A stretch of 64,000 bases of DNA from Cytobacillus sp. IB215665 (lineage in GTDB: Bacteria; Bacillota; Bacilli; Bacillales; SM2101), in assembly GCF_033963835.1 (NCBI RefSeq), contig NZ_JAXBME010000007.1:149511-213510 (forward strand), read 5' to 3'. This document shows positions 34,066 to 43,035 of this stretch, piece by piece (positions within the stretch are counted from its first letter, which is position 1; every line of letters starts with the position of its first letter). Both the position numbers and the translations under genes were made by a program. The notes below the pieces were generated by a model. The model worked only from the letters and a program-made list of their open reading frames with translations. It ran no database searches and was not told where the DNA came from.

Positions 34066-34225
34066 GTAGTCATACAGCTTAATATTATCTTCTATAAACG
34101 TTTAACGGAACGGCTTTATGTCATTAAAAAGGTATTCATTCAAGGATATAACTACACCCTTTTATATAACCATATTCAAAGTTTTTTATAACCACGGTGA
34201 CTTTTTTCAAATCTACAATAACAAA

Positions 34226-34267
34226 AGGCTATCTCTAAGTCTTATTTAAGACTTCATGAGATAGCCT
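34226..34267. terminator. Large bidirectional hairpin
   Basis: Outer stem AGGCTATCTC / GAGATAGCCT (10 bp) and inner stem AAGTCTT / AAGACTT in one foldback, between the rightward GNAT gene and the leftward MFS gene. A-rich on the left, ATCTTTAT on the right. Confidence 0.7.
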
Positions 34268-34387
34268 ATCTTTATAAATTACTTGTTGCTATTAAAAAAA
34301 TTTGAACAGTAATAACATCTCTTTAAACTAGAAAAAGACCTACAAAAAAAGTTTGTTTACAAAACTAAAAACCTTCATACCACTATC

Positions 34388-35680
34388 TTATACTAGTTTT
34401 TTCTTCATACCTTTTGACGATTTGGTCTGCTGCTCCATTAAATAACCCATCACATAATATAGTCCCGCACTAACGAAAGCTAGTAAGCCAATGACATAAA
34501 AAGTATTAGTAAAACCGATCCATATCGTTAAAGGAATAGATATTGGAGCAAGTGTACGACCTATCGTAAATCTTAAGCTAGCTGCAGCATAATATTGTCC
34601 CCTCATATTTTCAGGTGCGAGCTTAGCAACATACCCTTCCTGTATGCCAACAGCCATTAATTCTGCGGCTGTAAATAAAAACATAGCAAAAAATAAGCCC
34701 CAAATGTTTACAGTACTACCGAACAGTATAATTGCTACCCCGTAAGTCAATGCCGACATCATAAACACGTTCCGCTCATTAAATTTGTTTGATACCTTTG
34801 TAGCAAGAACAGTGAATAAAGCAACTAACAAACCGTTTTCCGCAATCACCCAGCTAAACGCTTGTTCACCAGAAGCTTTCAATGTCCATTCATTAAAAGA
34901 GAGTATTGTTTGAACTGGTACAATTTCTGCCATATATACAGCTAACAATAAGTCCATCTGCATAAACGTTTGTGCAACTAATATACCTGCAATAATAAAG
35001 ATAAAGAATACTTTATCAGTCACAATTACTCGGTAATTTCTCATTTGTTCCATTACAAATGAGTACCACTTCTTATCTCCATCCTCTTGCTTCGTCTGTT
35101 CAAATTTCGGCGCCGTTTCTCGTACATATATTTGTAAAACAATTGAAAATATCACACTCGTTACAAATGCTATAACAAGCAACTCAAAGCGATAATTGAA
35201 AAAGAATATCCCTCCCAGTATTGGTCCGACAACTACTGCTATATTAATCATCATATAAAAAATTGCAAATACATTGTTTCTATCTTTTTCTGGAACCACA
35301 TCCGCTACCATTGCATGACTCGCTGGCCAATAAAGAGAACCCCATATTCCTAATAATGAAAACGCTATAAATGATAATACAGGTGATTCGTACCATGGTG
35401 AGTTAGCAGCAGCAAACAGTATAAATGAAAATGCCGTTCCAATATAAGAATATACCATCATTTTTTTGCGGCCAAAACGGTCAGCACAATATCCTCCGAA
35501 CAAATTAGCAATTACCCCAGCACATTGAGATAATATTAATAACAATCCCGCAGTTCCCTTACCAAAATGATCTGCAAAGTAGATCGCCATAAATGGGAAA
35601 TACATCCAGAATAATATATTTATAACTCCTTCTCCAAACAAACGGACCTTTAAATTACGATCCCAATCTTTCCACTTCAT
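34388..35680 (-). CDS. MFS drug-efflux-type transporter
   Basis: Major facilitator superfamily exporter, about 430 aa with twelve hydrophobic segments. The motif-A region FGGYCADRFGRKKMMVY follows helix 2 (about residues 60-76). GPILGGIFFFNYR after helix 5 resembles motif C of drug/proton antiporters. A central polar loop (TAPKFEQTKQEDGDKKW) divides the halves. Start: ATG 35680 after TGTGGTG; GTG codons at 35689 and 35692 with GGAG upstream are alternatives. The upstream region holds a promoter, a 23-residue leader ORF and two hairpins, suggesting expression is induced by ribosome stalling. The substrate may therefore be a translation inhibitor. Confidence 0.88.
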   Translation of the reverse strand: MKWKDWDRNLKVRLFGEGVINILFWMYFPFMAIYFADHFGKGTAGLLLILSQCAGVIANLFGGYCADRFGRKKMMVYSYIGTAFSFILFAAANSPWYESPVLSFIAFSLLGIWGSLYWPASHAMVADVVPEKDRNNVFAIFYMMINIAVVVGPILGGIFFFNYRFELLVIAFVTSVIFSIVLQIYVRETAPKFEQTKQEDGDKKWYSFVMEQMRNYRVIVTDKVFFIFIIAGILVAQTFMQMDLLLAVYMAEIVPVQTILSFNEWTLKASGEQAFSWVIAENGLLVALFTVLATKVSNKFNERNVFMMSALTYGVAIILFGSTVNIWGLFFAMFLFTAAELMAVGIQEGYVAKLAPENMRGQYYAAASLRFTIGRTLAPISIPLTIWIGFTNTFYVIGLLAFVSAGLYYVMGYLMEQQTKSSKGMKKKLV

Positions 35681-35834
35681 ATGATACACCACATTTCTCC
35701 AATTTTCCTTTATTTTCTAACCGCTATCCATATTCTCATTCTCTTTTGTTTTATAACAGGTTGTATTACATCTTTCCATATTCAAGCCCCCTACAAAAAG
35801 TATCATTTGATAAACTTAGTGAATTTTCACGAAA

Positions 35835-35868
35835 AAAAAGCGTACCGTAGGCATACGATACGCTTTTT
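35835..35868 (-). terminator. Strong intrinsic terminator upstream of the MFS gene
   Basis: On the minus strand AAAAAGCGTA pairs with TACGCTTTTT, followed by more T to make a run of eight. It lies between the leader ORF and the MFS gene in the same direction, about 155 bp before the MFS start, so it would stop the leader transcript unless antitermination occurs. Confidence 0.8.
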
Positions 35869-35922
35869 GGATATCACATTATAGAGACAACACTTTTGTG
35901 CCCCTTCTATTCCTCCAATAAA

Positions 35923-35959
35923 ATAACGCAGCCCACGATATATACGTGAACTGCGTTAT
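35923..35959 (-). promoter_or_regulatory. Leader hairpin 2:3, alternative to pairing with the leader ORF end
   Basis: ATAACGCAG / CTGCGTTAT enclose an inner CACG / CGTG; TTTTATTGGAGG follows on the minus strand. The upstream arm (ATAACGCAGTTCACGT) is also largely complementary to the 3' part of the leader ORF (ACGTGACCTCAGCGGTTAT), so two exclusive structures are possible. Confidence 0.6.
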
Positions 35960-35982
35960 ACATTTACAATTTAAATAAATCG

Positions 35983-36054
35983 TTAATGAATAACCGCTGA
36001 GGTCACGTAATGTATATTTGTAATAGTTGATAAGAACTGATTTATGTTTAACAT
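35983..36054 (-). CDS. 23-residue leader peptide of the MFS gene
   Basis: An ATG at 36054 follows AAGGAGG with a 10-base spacer and opens MLNINQFLSTITNIHYVTSA plus VIH before the stop. It lies some 40 nt downstream of an extended -10 promoter on the same strand and ends 24 nt before a hairpin. The promoter, strong ribosome binding site, tiny ORF and terminators before an efflux gene are the layout of ribosome-mediated attenuators of antibiotic resistance genes. I know no homologue of the peptide. It could alternatively be an independent small gene. Confidence 0.6.
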   Translation of the reverse strand: MLNINQFLSTITNIHYVTSAVIH

Positions 36055-36089
36055 AATAACGTAACCTCCTTCTTTTATAAGTCTTTAAC

Positions 36090-36119
36090 AGACTATCACG
36101 TCTTGCATAAATTTGTCAA
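36090..36119 (-). promoter_or_regulatory. Promoter of the leader peptide / MFS transcript
   Basis: On the minus strand TTGACA (36119-36114), an 18-bp spacer, TAGTCT (36095-36090) with TG one base before it (extended -10). A small hairpin AGTCT / AGACT follows just downstream. Confidence 0.65.
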
Positions 36120-36318
36120 CAGCTGTATTTGTCTATTTTATTACAGTGTGAGATTATTGGTTGTTATTAATTGTGATCTTGAAGAATACACCATTGACAG
36201 TTACGACAACATATATTAAACTTACAAACAAGCTTAGAAGAGAGAGTTATGAAATTTGATCAATCTTTTGATCAACCCATATTGCAATATAAAAGGAGAA
36301 ACATAGTCACACTAAAAG

Positions 36319-36347
36319 CTGACAAGTTCTGTTTATTCCTTTATAAA
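36319..36347 (+). promoter_or_regulatory. Probable trp operon promoter
   Basis: CTGACA (36319-36324), 17 bp, TATAAA (36342-36347), about 20 bp before the TRAP-type triplets. A second candidate, TTGACA 36194-36199 with TAAACT 17 bp on, lies further upstream. Two TTGATCAA palindromes 12 bp apart near 36257-36276 may be a further regulatory site. Confidence 0.5.
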
Positions 36348-36367
36348 TAAACGATTCATTATAAGTT

Positions 36368-36405
36368 TAGTTGAGAATGAGTATGATTAGTTGAGGCGAG
36401 TATAG
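36368..36405 (+). promoter_or_regulatory. TRAP (trp RNA-binding attenuation protein) binding site
   Basis: Seven (T/G)AG triplets in 38 bases: TAG, GAG, GAG, TAG, GAG, GAG, TAG, mostly spaced by 2-3 bases with one 6-base gap. This is the RNA pattern wrapped by the TRAP ring (MtrB) when tryptophan is plentiful. B. subtilis has eleven such triplets in its trp leader. Confidence 0.8.
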
Positions 36406-36419
36406 TTATAATGTCATTA

Positions 36420-36447
36420 AAAGTACATGCAAAATGCATGCTACTTT
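36420..36447 (+). terminator. trp leader attenuator hairpin
   Basis: AAAGTACATGC pairs with GCATG-C-TACTTT (one bulged C) around AAAAT, right after the TRAP site, followed by ATTTAGATACATCTTTTTTT. TRAP binding would free this hairpin to end transcription before trpE. The U-tract begins some distance from the stem, so termination may be partial. Confidence 0.6.
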
Positions 36448-36533
36448 ATTTAGATACATCTTTTTTTCTTCAATATTTATTCACTTTCCTCAACCATTTC
36501 ATTCTCCATTATTAATTAAAGGAGAAGTGAACA

Positions 36534-38057
36534 ATGGAAACTCTACAACATTTTATTCAAGATACGGATCAATACCGTACAATCCCATTAACTTATAGTT
36601 TCTTATCAGATACATTAACAGCGGTCCAATTATTTCAAACGTTACGAGATCAAGCAACTTATATTTTAGAAAGTCATGACCCTTCTTCTCCATGGTCAAG
36701 ATATTCATTTATCGGCTTAAACCCATTTATAAAAATTAAAGAAGAGCAGCGCACGTTTCAAATATACGATTACACAAATGATAGCGTAGCTGAAGCTGCT
36801 AGTTTTAAAGATGCTTTAAATGATGTATTAAATAATTTAGCTGTAAAGATTCCTGAAGTGAATTTTCCATTTAAAGGTGGTGGCGTAGGATATATTTCAT
36901 ATGACGCCATATCGGATTTTGAAAAAGTCCCTGAACCAAACAATCAAGATATACGTGTTGCACGCTATCAATTTCTTTTTTGTGAAACAATTATTGCTTT
37001 CGATCATGAGAAAAAAGAAGTTGCCTTGCTACACTTTGTGCGTTTAAACGGTGATGAAACCAATGATGAAAAAACTTCACTCTACAACGGTGCAGTATCA
37101 AAAATAGACTCTTTACTTGAACAAATTAAACAGTCCACTACATTTTCTGATTTAATGATGCCTATTGAGCGAAACACTGAAATTGACCTTAAAGGTATTG
37201 AAAGTAATTATTCAAAGGAAAAGTTCAAGGAACATGTAAACAAAATAAAAGACTATATTTTAGACGGTGATATTTTTCAAGGAGTGTTATCTCAACGTTT
37301 TCATAAAAAAGTGAATGTGAGCGGCTTTGAGTTATATCGTGTATTACGCAAGGTTAATCCATCACCATATCTGTTTTACTTTCAAATGGATGGATTTGAG
37401 ATCATTGGCAGCTCACCTGAGAGGCTAATACAAATTGAGAACGGACACTTAGAAATCCACCCGATTGCCGGCACCCGTCGCCGGGGTCGAACGAAAGAAG
37501 AGGACAAAGCACTTGAGCAAGAATTATTAGCAGATGAAAAAGAAATTGCCGAACATTATATGTTAGTAGACCTTGCAAGAAATGATATTGGTCGTGTTGC
37601 AAATTTCGGCTCAGTTGATACACCAGTGTTAAAGACTGTCACTCATTTTTCTCACGTCATGCACATTATTAGTAAAGTAACTGGTAGGTTACGTGATGAC
37701 GTTCAACCAGTGGATGCTCTTGTGTCCTCTTTTCCAGCTGGAACAGTATCAGGTGCACCTAAAATCAGAGCTATGCAAATATTACAAGAGCTTGAACCTA
37801 CCGCTCGTAACCTATATGCTGGTGCAATTGTTTATATTGGATATGACGGCAATATAGACTCATGTATTACGATTAGAACGATATTTCTCCAAGATGAAAC
37901 GGCCTACGTTCAAGCAGGCGCAGGTATTGTTGCTGATTCAAAACCAGAGCTTGAATGGAAAGAAACAGTAAACAAAGCCAGTGCCTTATTACGAACGATT
38001 CAATCAGCCGAAAAGCTATTCGCAAAAGAGCCACAACAAGGAGGAATGACAAAATGA
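36534..38057 (+). CDS. trpE: Anthranilate synthase component I
   Basis: Converts chorismate to anthranilate using ammonia or glutamine-derived ammonia; 507 aa. The tryptophan feedback site is recognisable at YILESHDPSSPWSRYSFIG (about residues 40-58). Catalytic segments are EIIGSSPERLIQ, HPIAGTRRRGRTKEED and FPAGTVSGAPKIRAMQIL. AAAGGAG is 8 bases before the ATG. It is first of the trp operon, controlled by a TRAP-type leader. No trpG lies in the operon; in B. subtilis the shared PabA/TrpG subunit is encoded in the folate operon. trpE overlaps trpD by 4 bp. Confidence 0.97.
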   Translation: METLQHFIQDTDQYRTIPLTYSFLSDTLTAVQLFQTLRDQATYILESHDPSSPWSRYSFIGLNPFIKIKEEQRTFQIYDYTNDSVAEAASFKDALNDVLNNLAVKIPEVNFPFKGGGVGYISYDAISDFEKVPEPNNQDIRVARYQFLFCETIIAFDHEKKEVALLHFVRLNGDETNDEKTSLYNGAVSKIDSLLEQIKQSTTFSDLMMPIERNTEIDLKGIESNYSKEKFKEHVNKIKDYILDGDIFQGVLSQRFHKKVNVSGFELYRVLRKVNPSPYLFYFQMDGFEIIGSSPERLIQIENGHLEIHPIAGTRRRGRTKEEDKALEQELLADEKEIAEHYMLVDLARNDIGRVANFGSVDTPVLKTVTHFSHVMHIISKVTGRLRDDVQPVDALVSSFPAGTVSGAPKIRAMQILQELEPTARNLYAGAIVYIGYDGNIDSCITIRTIFLQDETAYVQAGAGIVADSKPELEWKETVNKASALLRTIQSAEKLFAKEPQQGGMTK

Positions 38058-39079
38058 TAAAAGATACGTTAAAACAATTAATTGAAGGTAACACTTTGTC
38101 AGAGCAGCAATCATTTCATACGATGAACGATATTATGTCCGGACAATTAACAAATAGCCAGCTAGCAACTTTACTTACTATTCTTCGCCTGAGGGGTGAA
38201 ACCGTAGATGAAATTACTGGTTTTGCAAAAGCGATGAGGCACAATATGAAAACAATCGAATATAATGACGAAATTGTCGTTGATACGTGTGGAACTGGTG
38301 GTGACGGGCACTCTACTTTTAATATTTCTACTGCAGTTGCCATTTGCTTAGCTTCATTAGGTGTTAAAGTTGCTAAACACGGAAATAGGAATGTATCCTC
38401 TTCAAGTGGAAGCGCTGATGTTCTTGAAGAATTAAATATTCAAATTGAAACAACACCTGAACAAGGAAAAGAAGCTTTAATTAAAAAAGGAATGACGTTT
38501 TTATTCGCTCCAAACTATCACTTTGCGATGAAACATGCAGCGCCAGTTCGTAAAGAAATCGGCTTCCGTACATTATTTAATTTATTAGGGCCTATTTCAA
38601 ACCCTGCAAACGCTAAGCATCAATTAATCGGGATTTTTGATACTAGCTATTCAGAAAAATTAGCACACACTCTTCATGCACTAGGCTCTAAACATGTATT
38701 ATTCGTTACTGGACAAGATGGCCTAGATGAAATATCAATTACTGCAGACACTGATATCGTCGAGCTGAAAGATGGTAAAGTATCTCGCTATGTATTTTCT
38801 CCTGAAGATGCTGGCTTACCGAGAGGAAATATGGAAGATCTAAAAATATCAAGCCCTAAGGAAAGTGCAAAATTGATTCAACAAATTTTTACTGGAACAG
38901 CAAATGAAAGTGCAACGAACATCTTTTTGTTAAATGCAGGAGCCGGATTATATGTAGCACAGCAAGTATCGAGTATTGCTGAAGGGGTTCATCAAGTAAA
39001 ACAAGCCATTGATCGTGGAGATGTTCATAAATATTACGAATCGATCAGAGATTTAAAGGAGGAGCAGCTCCATGCTTGA
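38054..39079 (+). CDS. trpD: Anthranilate phosphoribosyltransferase
   Basis: Joins anthranilate and PRPP to phosphoribosylanthranilate; 341 aa. The PRPP site [17 protein letters not shown] (about residues 76-92) and the anthranilate/metal region [20 protein letters not shown] (about 104-123) are intact. Start: ATG 38054, which overlaps the trpE stop as ATGA and has AAGGAGG inside the end of trpE; a longer in-frame extension upstream is unneeded. It overlaps trpC by 8 bp. Confidence 0.97.
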   Translation: MIKDTLKQLIEGNTLSEQQSFHTMNDIMSGQLTNSQLATLLTILRLRGETVDEITGFAKAMRHNMKTIEYNDEIVVDTCGTGGDGHSTFNISTAVAICLASLGVKVAKHGNRNVSSSSGSADVLEELNIQIETTPEQGKEALIKKGMTFLFAPNYHFAMKHAAPVRKEIGFRTLFNLLGPISNPANAKHQLIGIFDTSYSEKLAHTLHALGSKHVLFVTGQDGLDEISITADTDIVELKDGKVSRYVFSPEDAGLPRGNMEDLKISSPKESAKLIQQIFTGTANESATNIFLLNAGAGLYVAQQVSSIAEGVHQVKQAIDRGDVHKYYESIRDLKEEQLHA

Positions 39080-39842
39080 AAAGATTTTAGAAGTAAAACG
39101 TGAAGAGATTAATAAGTTAGAACTACGAGATGAAGTGCAAGTAGAAAAGTTTTCATTTTATGAAGCATTGAAAAATACTACTCTACCACTTGGACTAATT
39201 GCGGAGGTGAAAAAAGCATCTCCTTCCAAAGGGATCATTCGAGGAGATTTTCATCCAACGACTATTGCTAAAGCGTATGAACAAGCTGGAGCAAACGCAA
39301 TTTCAGTACTGACGGATGAACCATTTTTTCAAGGACACCATTCATATTTATCTGATATAAAAAAAATAGTTAACATACCCGCTCTAAGAAAAGATTTTAT
39401 TATCGATTCCATTCAAGTTGAAGAAAGTAGACGATTAGGAGCAGATGCCATCCTATTAATTGGTGAGGCACTATCTCCTGTTCACCTACATGAGTTATAC
39501 GTACAAGCTCAAGAAGCCGATCTCGATGTATTAGTCGAGGTACATTCGAAAGAGACATTAAACAATGTATTATCAATATTCACACCAAAAATCATTGGTA
39601 TTAACAACAGAAATTTAAAAACATTTGAAACATCACTCGAACAAACAATTGATTTAGTGAGTGATGTTCCGAAAGACAGCCTACTAGTTAGTGAAAGTGG
39701 CATTTTCACATATGATGATATTACAATGTTAAAACATTGTGGAGCGAACGCAGTGTTAGTAGGTGAAGCATTAATGCGTCAAGATGACCTAGTTCATGCA
39801 ATACGCCAGTTAATGGGAAGTGAATACGTTGAAAACAACTAA
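39072..39842 (+). CDS. trpC: Indole-3-glycerol phosphate synthase
   Basis: Closes the indole ring from carboxyphenylaminodeoxyribulose phosphate; 256 aa TIM barrel. Catalytic Lys and Glu segments are present: [15 protein letters not shown] (about residues 45-59), LRKDFIID (about 108-115), [11 protein letters not shown] (about 152-162), [10 protein letters not shown] and VSESGI. The start overlaps the trpD end by 8 bp, with AAAGGAGGAGC before it. It is translationally coupled with its neighbours. Confidence 0.97.
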   Translation: MLEKILEVKREEINKLELRDEVQVEKFSFYEALKNTTLPLGLIAEVKKASPSKGIIRGDFHPTTIAKAYEQAGANAISVLTDEPFFQGHHSYLSDIKKIVNIPALRKDFIIDSIQVEESRRLGADAILLIGEALSPVHLHELYVQAQEADLDVLVEVHSKETLNNVLSIFTPKIIGINNRNLKTFETSLEQTIDLVSDVPKDSLLVSESGIFTYDDITMLKHCGANAVLVGEALMRQDDLVHAIRQLMGSEYVENN

Positions 39843-40485
39843 GGTGAAATTGTGTGGCAACCGCTCACTCGTAGATTTAAAAACTACTACTACATCTACC
39901 GCTGACTATGTAGGGGTTATTTTCTCAGCGAGCAAACGTCAAGTTAACCCTTTTCAGCTAGCTGAGTGGATTGAAAAATATCCTCTACAAGACAATCAGC
40001 AACTAGTTGGTGTTTTTGTGAACGAGGATATTTCAACAATCTTGAACGTACTTGACAATGTAAACCTTGATGTCATCCAATTGCATGGAACTGAAACTGT
40101 GCCATATATATTATCCTTACGTGAACAAGTTGACATACCTATATGGAAAGTCATTCACCATCAACGTCAAGGGTTACAGCTTATGCAAACATATAGTGGC
40201 GTCGTTGACGGCTATGTCGTTGATAGTAAAGTCCAAGGTGCATGGGGTGGGTCTGGTATAACCTTCGATTGGGAAGCTGTTCCTTCATATCTTAAAGAAG
40301 CACAGCAGCAAGGTGTTCCTTGCTTTATAGCTGGAGGGATCACTCCTCAGAATGTGACACAATTGCTTCAATACGAGCCATTTGGAATTGATGTTTCTAG
40401 TGGTATAGAAACACAAGATCAGAAAGATGATGAGAAAGTAGCAAGCTTATTAGAAGAAATTCATAGAGAGGTAGATGTGAGATGA
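39829..40485 (+). CDS. trpF: Phosphoribosylanthranilate isomerase
   Basis: Amadori rearrangement of phosphoribosylanthranilate; TIM barrel, 218 aa. The catalytic Cys is in [14 protein letters not shown] (KLCG) and the catalytic Asp in [21 protein letters not shown] and VIQLHGTE are the conserved strands. Start: TTG 39829 gives an N-terminus matching the family and has GGGAAGTG upstream inside trpC; a GTG at 39820 is possible. It overlaps trpC by 14 bp and trpB by 4 bp. Confidence 0.95.
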   Translation: MKTTKVKLCGNRSLVDLKTTTTSTADYVGVIFSASKRQVNPFQLAEWIEKYPLQDNQQLVGVFVNEDISTILNVLDNVNLDVIQLHGTETVPYILSLREQVDIPIWKVIHHQRQGLQLMQTYSGVVDGYVVDSKVQGAWGGSGITFDWEAVPSYLKEAQQQGVPCFIAGGITPQNVTQLLQYEPFGIDVSSGIETQDQKDDEKVASLLEEIHREVDVR

Positions 40486-41714
40486 AACAGACAGTCCCTG
40501 ACCAACAAGGACGCTTCGGTAAGTTCGGTGGAAAATACGTACCTGAAACGTTAATGGCACCATTAGCAGAATTAGAAGAAGCGCTACAAGAAGCAATGAC
40601 CGACCCTGAATTTAAACAGCAGTATACAGAGATTTTAAAAGAGTATAGCGGACGACCGACTGCTCTAACGTATGCAGATCAGCTTACTGAAAAAATCGGT
40701 GGTGCGAAAATTTATTTAAAACGTGAAGATTTGAATCATACAGGTGCTCACAAATTAAATAATGCGATCGGACAGGCATTACTAGCAAAAAGAATGGGAA
40801 AGACAAAAATAATTGCAGAAACTGGTGCAGGCCAACACGGAGTTGCAACAGCAACTGTAGCAGCTAAATTTGGATTAGAATGTAAAGTCTTTATGGGTAA
40901 AGAAGATATTAGACGACAAAAATTGAACGTATTTCGTATGCAGTTATTAGGCGCTGAGGTCATTCCTGTCTCAAGCGGATCACAAACATTGAAGGATGCC
41001 ACTAACGAAGCGATACGTTATTGGGTTAGCCACTGCGATGATCATTTCTATATTATCGGCTCAGTAGTTGGTCCTCATCCATACCCAAAAATGGTTAGAG
41101 ACTTCCAACGAATTATCGGTGATGAAGCGAAAGAGCAATTTTTGTTAAAGGAAAATCATTTACCGAATCGGGTATATGCCTGTGTTGGTGGTGGTAGTAA
41201 TGCAATCGGAATGTTCTATCCATTTTTAGAAGATGACGTAGAGCTAATTGGTGTCGAAGCTGCCGGACTTGGTGTCGATACTGATGAACATGCGGCAACT
41301 CTAACAAAGGGTACTCCTGGTGTCATTCATGGATCGCTCACCTATTTAATACAAGATGAGGACGGTCAAATTATTGAACCTTATTCCATTTCTGCTGGTT
41401 TAGATTATCCTGGTATTGGACCAGAGCATGCTTATCTTCATCAAACAAAACGTGTTCGCTATGAATATGTCACTGATGCCGAAGCATTAAATGCCCTACT
41501 GTTCCTTTCTCAAGAAGAAGGGATTATTCCTGCGATTGAAAGTGCTCATGCACTAGCAAAAGCATTCGAAGAAGCGAAACAAATGTCCAGTGATGAAACC
41601 ATTCTTATTTGTTTGTCAGGACGCGGTGATAAGGATATGAGTACATTAATAGATAAGTTGAAAGGAGAAGATGACCATGATAGCTACAAAGCCATTTCGT
41701 TCAAAGCTCACTAA
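40482..41714 (+). CDS. trpB: Tryptophan synthase beta chain
   Basis: PLP enzyme joining indole and serine; 410 aa, the usual length. The PLP lysine is in [15 protein letters not shown] (about residues 83-97), the active-site glutamate in [14 protein letters not shown] (about 107-120), and the phosphate-binding loop is [12 protein letters not shown] (about 230-241). [16 protein letters not shown] is the standard N-terminus. The start overlaps trpF as ATGA after AGAGAGGTAG. The 3' end overlaps trpA by 38 bp. Confidence 0.97.
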   Translation: MKQTVPDQQGRFGKFGGKYVPETLMAPLAELEEALQEAMTDPEFKQQYTEILKEYSGRPTALTYADQLTEKIGGAKIYLKREDLNHTGAHKLNNAIGQALLAKRMGKTKIIAETGAGQHGVATATVAAKFGLECKVFMGKEDIRRQKLNVFRMQLLGAEVIPVSSGSQTLKDATNEAIRYWVSHCDDHFYIIGSVVGPHPYPKMVRDFQRIIGDEAKEQFLLKENHLPNRVYACVGGGSNAIGMFYPFLEDDVELIGVEAAGLGVDTDEHAATLTKGTPGVIHGSLTYLIQDEDGQIIEPYSISAGLDYPGIGPEHAYLHQTKRVRYEYVTDAEALNALLFLSQEEGIIPAIESAHALAKAFEEAKQMSSDETILICLSGRGDKDMSTLIDKLKGEDDHDSYKAISFKAH

Positions 41715-42483
41715 AACAAAAGATTTATTTATCCCATTTATTATGGCAGGTGACCCTTCTCCTGAACTTACGATTGACCTTGCTGTTAATTTACAGGAAG
41801 CCGGTGCCGATATACTTGAATTAGGAGTACCATACTCAGATCCATTAGCTGATGGACCAACTATCCAAGATGCTGCAAACCGAGCTCTGAAGCATAAGAT
41901 GACTCTTAGAAAGGCTATCGAGCTTGTGCCTGAGATGAGAAAGAAGGGTGTATCAATTCCCGTCGTTATCTTTACTTATTATAATCCTGTATTACAAGTA
42001 GGTGAGGATGCATTTTTTAATCATATGAAGGAAAATGATGTCGATGGCTTGTTAATTCCTGATTTACCATTTGAAGAAAGTGAACAAATGAGAGACCGGT
42101 GTAACAAAGAAGGTATAGAATTTATATCACTCGTAGCTCCTAATTCAGAAGATCGTGTACAAAAAATCGCAGAAAATGCAACTGGCTTTTTATATTGTGT
42201 ATCTTCGTTAGGTGTAACTGGGACAAGAAAAGAAATGAATACAGATATTTCATCCTTTTTAGAACATGTTAAGCGGCATAGCAAAGTACCTGTTGCCGTT
42301 GGTTTCGGTGTATCAACATACGAACAAGTAAAAATGCTTCAGCAACATTGTGACGGCGTAATTATTGGAAGTGCCATCATTAATATGATTGCAGCACAGC
42401 AAGATGTTTTATTAAATCAAGAAACTAGACAAGAAGCCTTGCAATCTTTTAAAAATAACATTATGAAGATGATAGGTAAATAA
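41677..42483 (+). CDS. trpA: Tryptophan synthase alpha chain
   Basis: Cleaves indole-3-glycerol phosphate to indole, which is channelled to TrpB; 268 aa TIM barrel. The catalytic Glu is in [18 protein letters not shown] (about residues 44-61), with catalytic Asp in [11 protein letters not shown]. The phosphate-binding segments are SLGVTGTR and VGFGVST. Start: ATG 41677, 9 bases after AAAGGAG within trpB; an ATG at 41671 is too close to that site. It is the last gene of the operon, followed at once by tandem repeats. Confidence 0.96.
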   Translation: MIATKPFRSKLTKTKDLFIPFIMAGDPSPELTIDLAVNLQEAGADILELGVPYSDPLADGPTIQDAANRALKHKMTLRKAIELVPEMRKKGVSIPVVIFTYYNPVLQVGEDAFFNHMKENDVDGLLIPDLPFEESEQMRDRCNKEGIEFISLVAPNSEDRVQKIAENATGFLYCVSSLGVTGTRKEMNTDISSFLEHVKRHSKVPVAVGFGVSTYEQVKMLQQHCDGVIIGSAIINMIAAQQDVLLNQETRQEALQSFKNNIMKMIGK

Positions 42484-42484
42484 T

Positions 42485-42856
42485 AAAAGCGGAGGCGACT
42501 TGTTCATCCCCGACAAGCGCTGGAGCCCCCATACTTGAAGGTGCCTTTTACCTTCGGGTGTGGGGGCGAAGTGACTCGAGGGGATTGGCGCAGGAGCTAG
42601 ATAATAATAAAAGCGGAGGCGACTTGTTCATCCCCGACAAGCGCTGGAGCCCCCATACTTGAAGGTGCCTTTTACCTTCGGGTGTGGGGGCGAAGTGACT
42701 CGAGGGGATTGGCGCAGGAGCTAGATAATAATAAAAGCAGAGGCGACTTGCTTAGACTCGACTAGCACTGGAACCATTTCAACTGAAGGCGCTTTTTGCC
42801 TTTGGGTGAAATGGTGAAGTGATCTCGAGAGGCTAGGAGGCGGAGTTAGAGGAGAC
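42485..42856. repeat. Three tandem copies of a 124-bp structured, G+C-rich repeat
   Basis: The units start at 42485, 42609 and 42733. Units 1 and 2 are identical over 124 bp; unit 3 is diverged. Each can fold: a central stem CCCCCATAC / GTGTGGGGG over an inner AAGGT / ACCTT, plus ATCCCC in a loop pairing with GGGGAT downstream. In unit 3 both helices keep pairing with changed bases (ACCATTTCA / TGAAATGGT; AGACTC / GAGGCT with one mismatch). The sequence is far richer in G+C than its surroundings. It starts 2 bp after the trpA stop. Confidence 0.85.
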
Positions 42857-42863
42857 GACTGCA

Positions 42864-42902
42864 ATTCCACCATTGCCCACGTCCTGTAGGTAACGGTGGA
42901 AT
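42864..42902. terminator. Hairpin after the tandem repeats
   Basis: ATTCCACC / GGTGGAAT, extendable by TTGCC / GGTAA with one mismatch, no U-tract. It may be part of the repeat array or a leftover trp terminator. Confidence 0.35.
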
Positions 42903-42968
42903 GTTGTATCCGTGATATCCCTAGACTTACTCTCCTAAAAAATACATATTATATTATTTATTTTAGTT

Positions 42969-42996
42969 AAACAGTCTCACCTCAGTGAGACTGTTT
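42969..42996. terminator. Bidirectional terminator between trpA and comB
   Basis: Perfect 12-bp stem AAACAGTCTCAC / GTGAGACTGTTT with a 4-nt loop, between the convergent trp operon and the comB operon. Confidence 0.85.
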
Positions 42997-43035
42997 AGCA
43001 TGTAGCACAAACCATCTACCTCTTAATTTCCATTG

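Noticed and set aside
35681..35884. 67-codon plus-strand frame between the MFS gene and its leader
   Set aside because: It crosses the terminator and is antisense to the MFS leader; no ribosome binding site.
36180..36533. T-box or leader peptide with Trp codons for the trp operon
   Set aside because: No T-box core or Trp-rich short frame; the (G/T)AG triplets explain the region better.
42485..42856. CRISPR array
   Set aside because: Repeats are contiguous 124-bp units with no spacers and no cas genes nearby.
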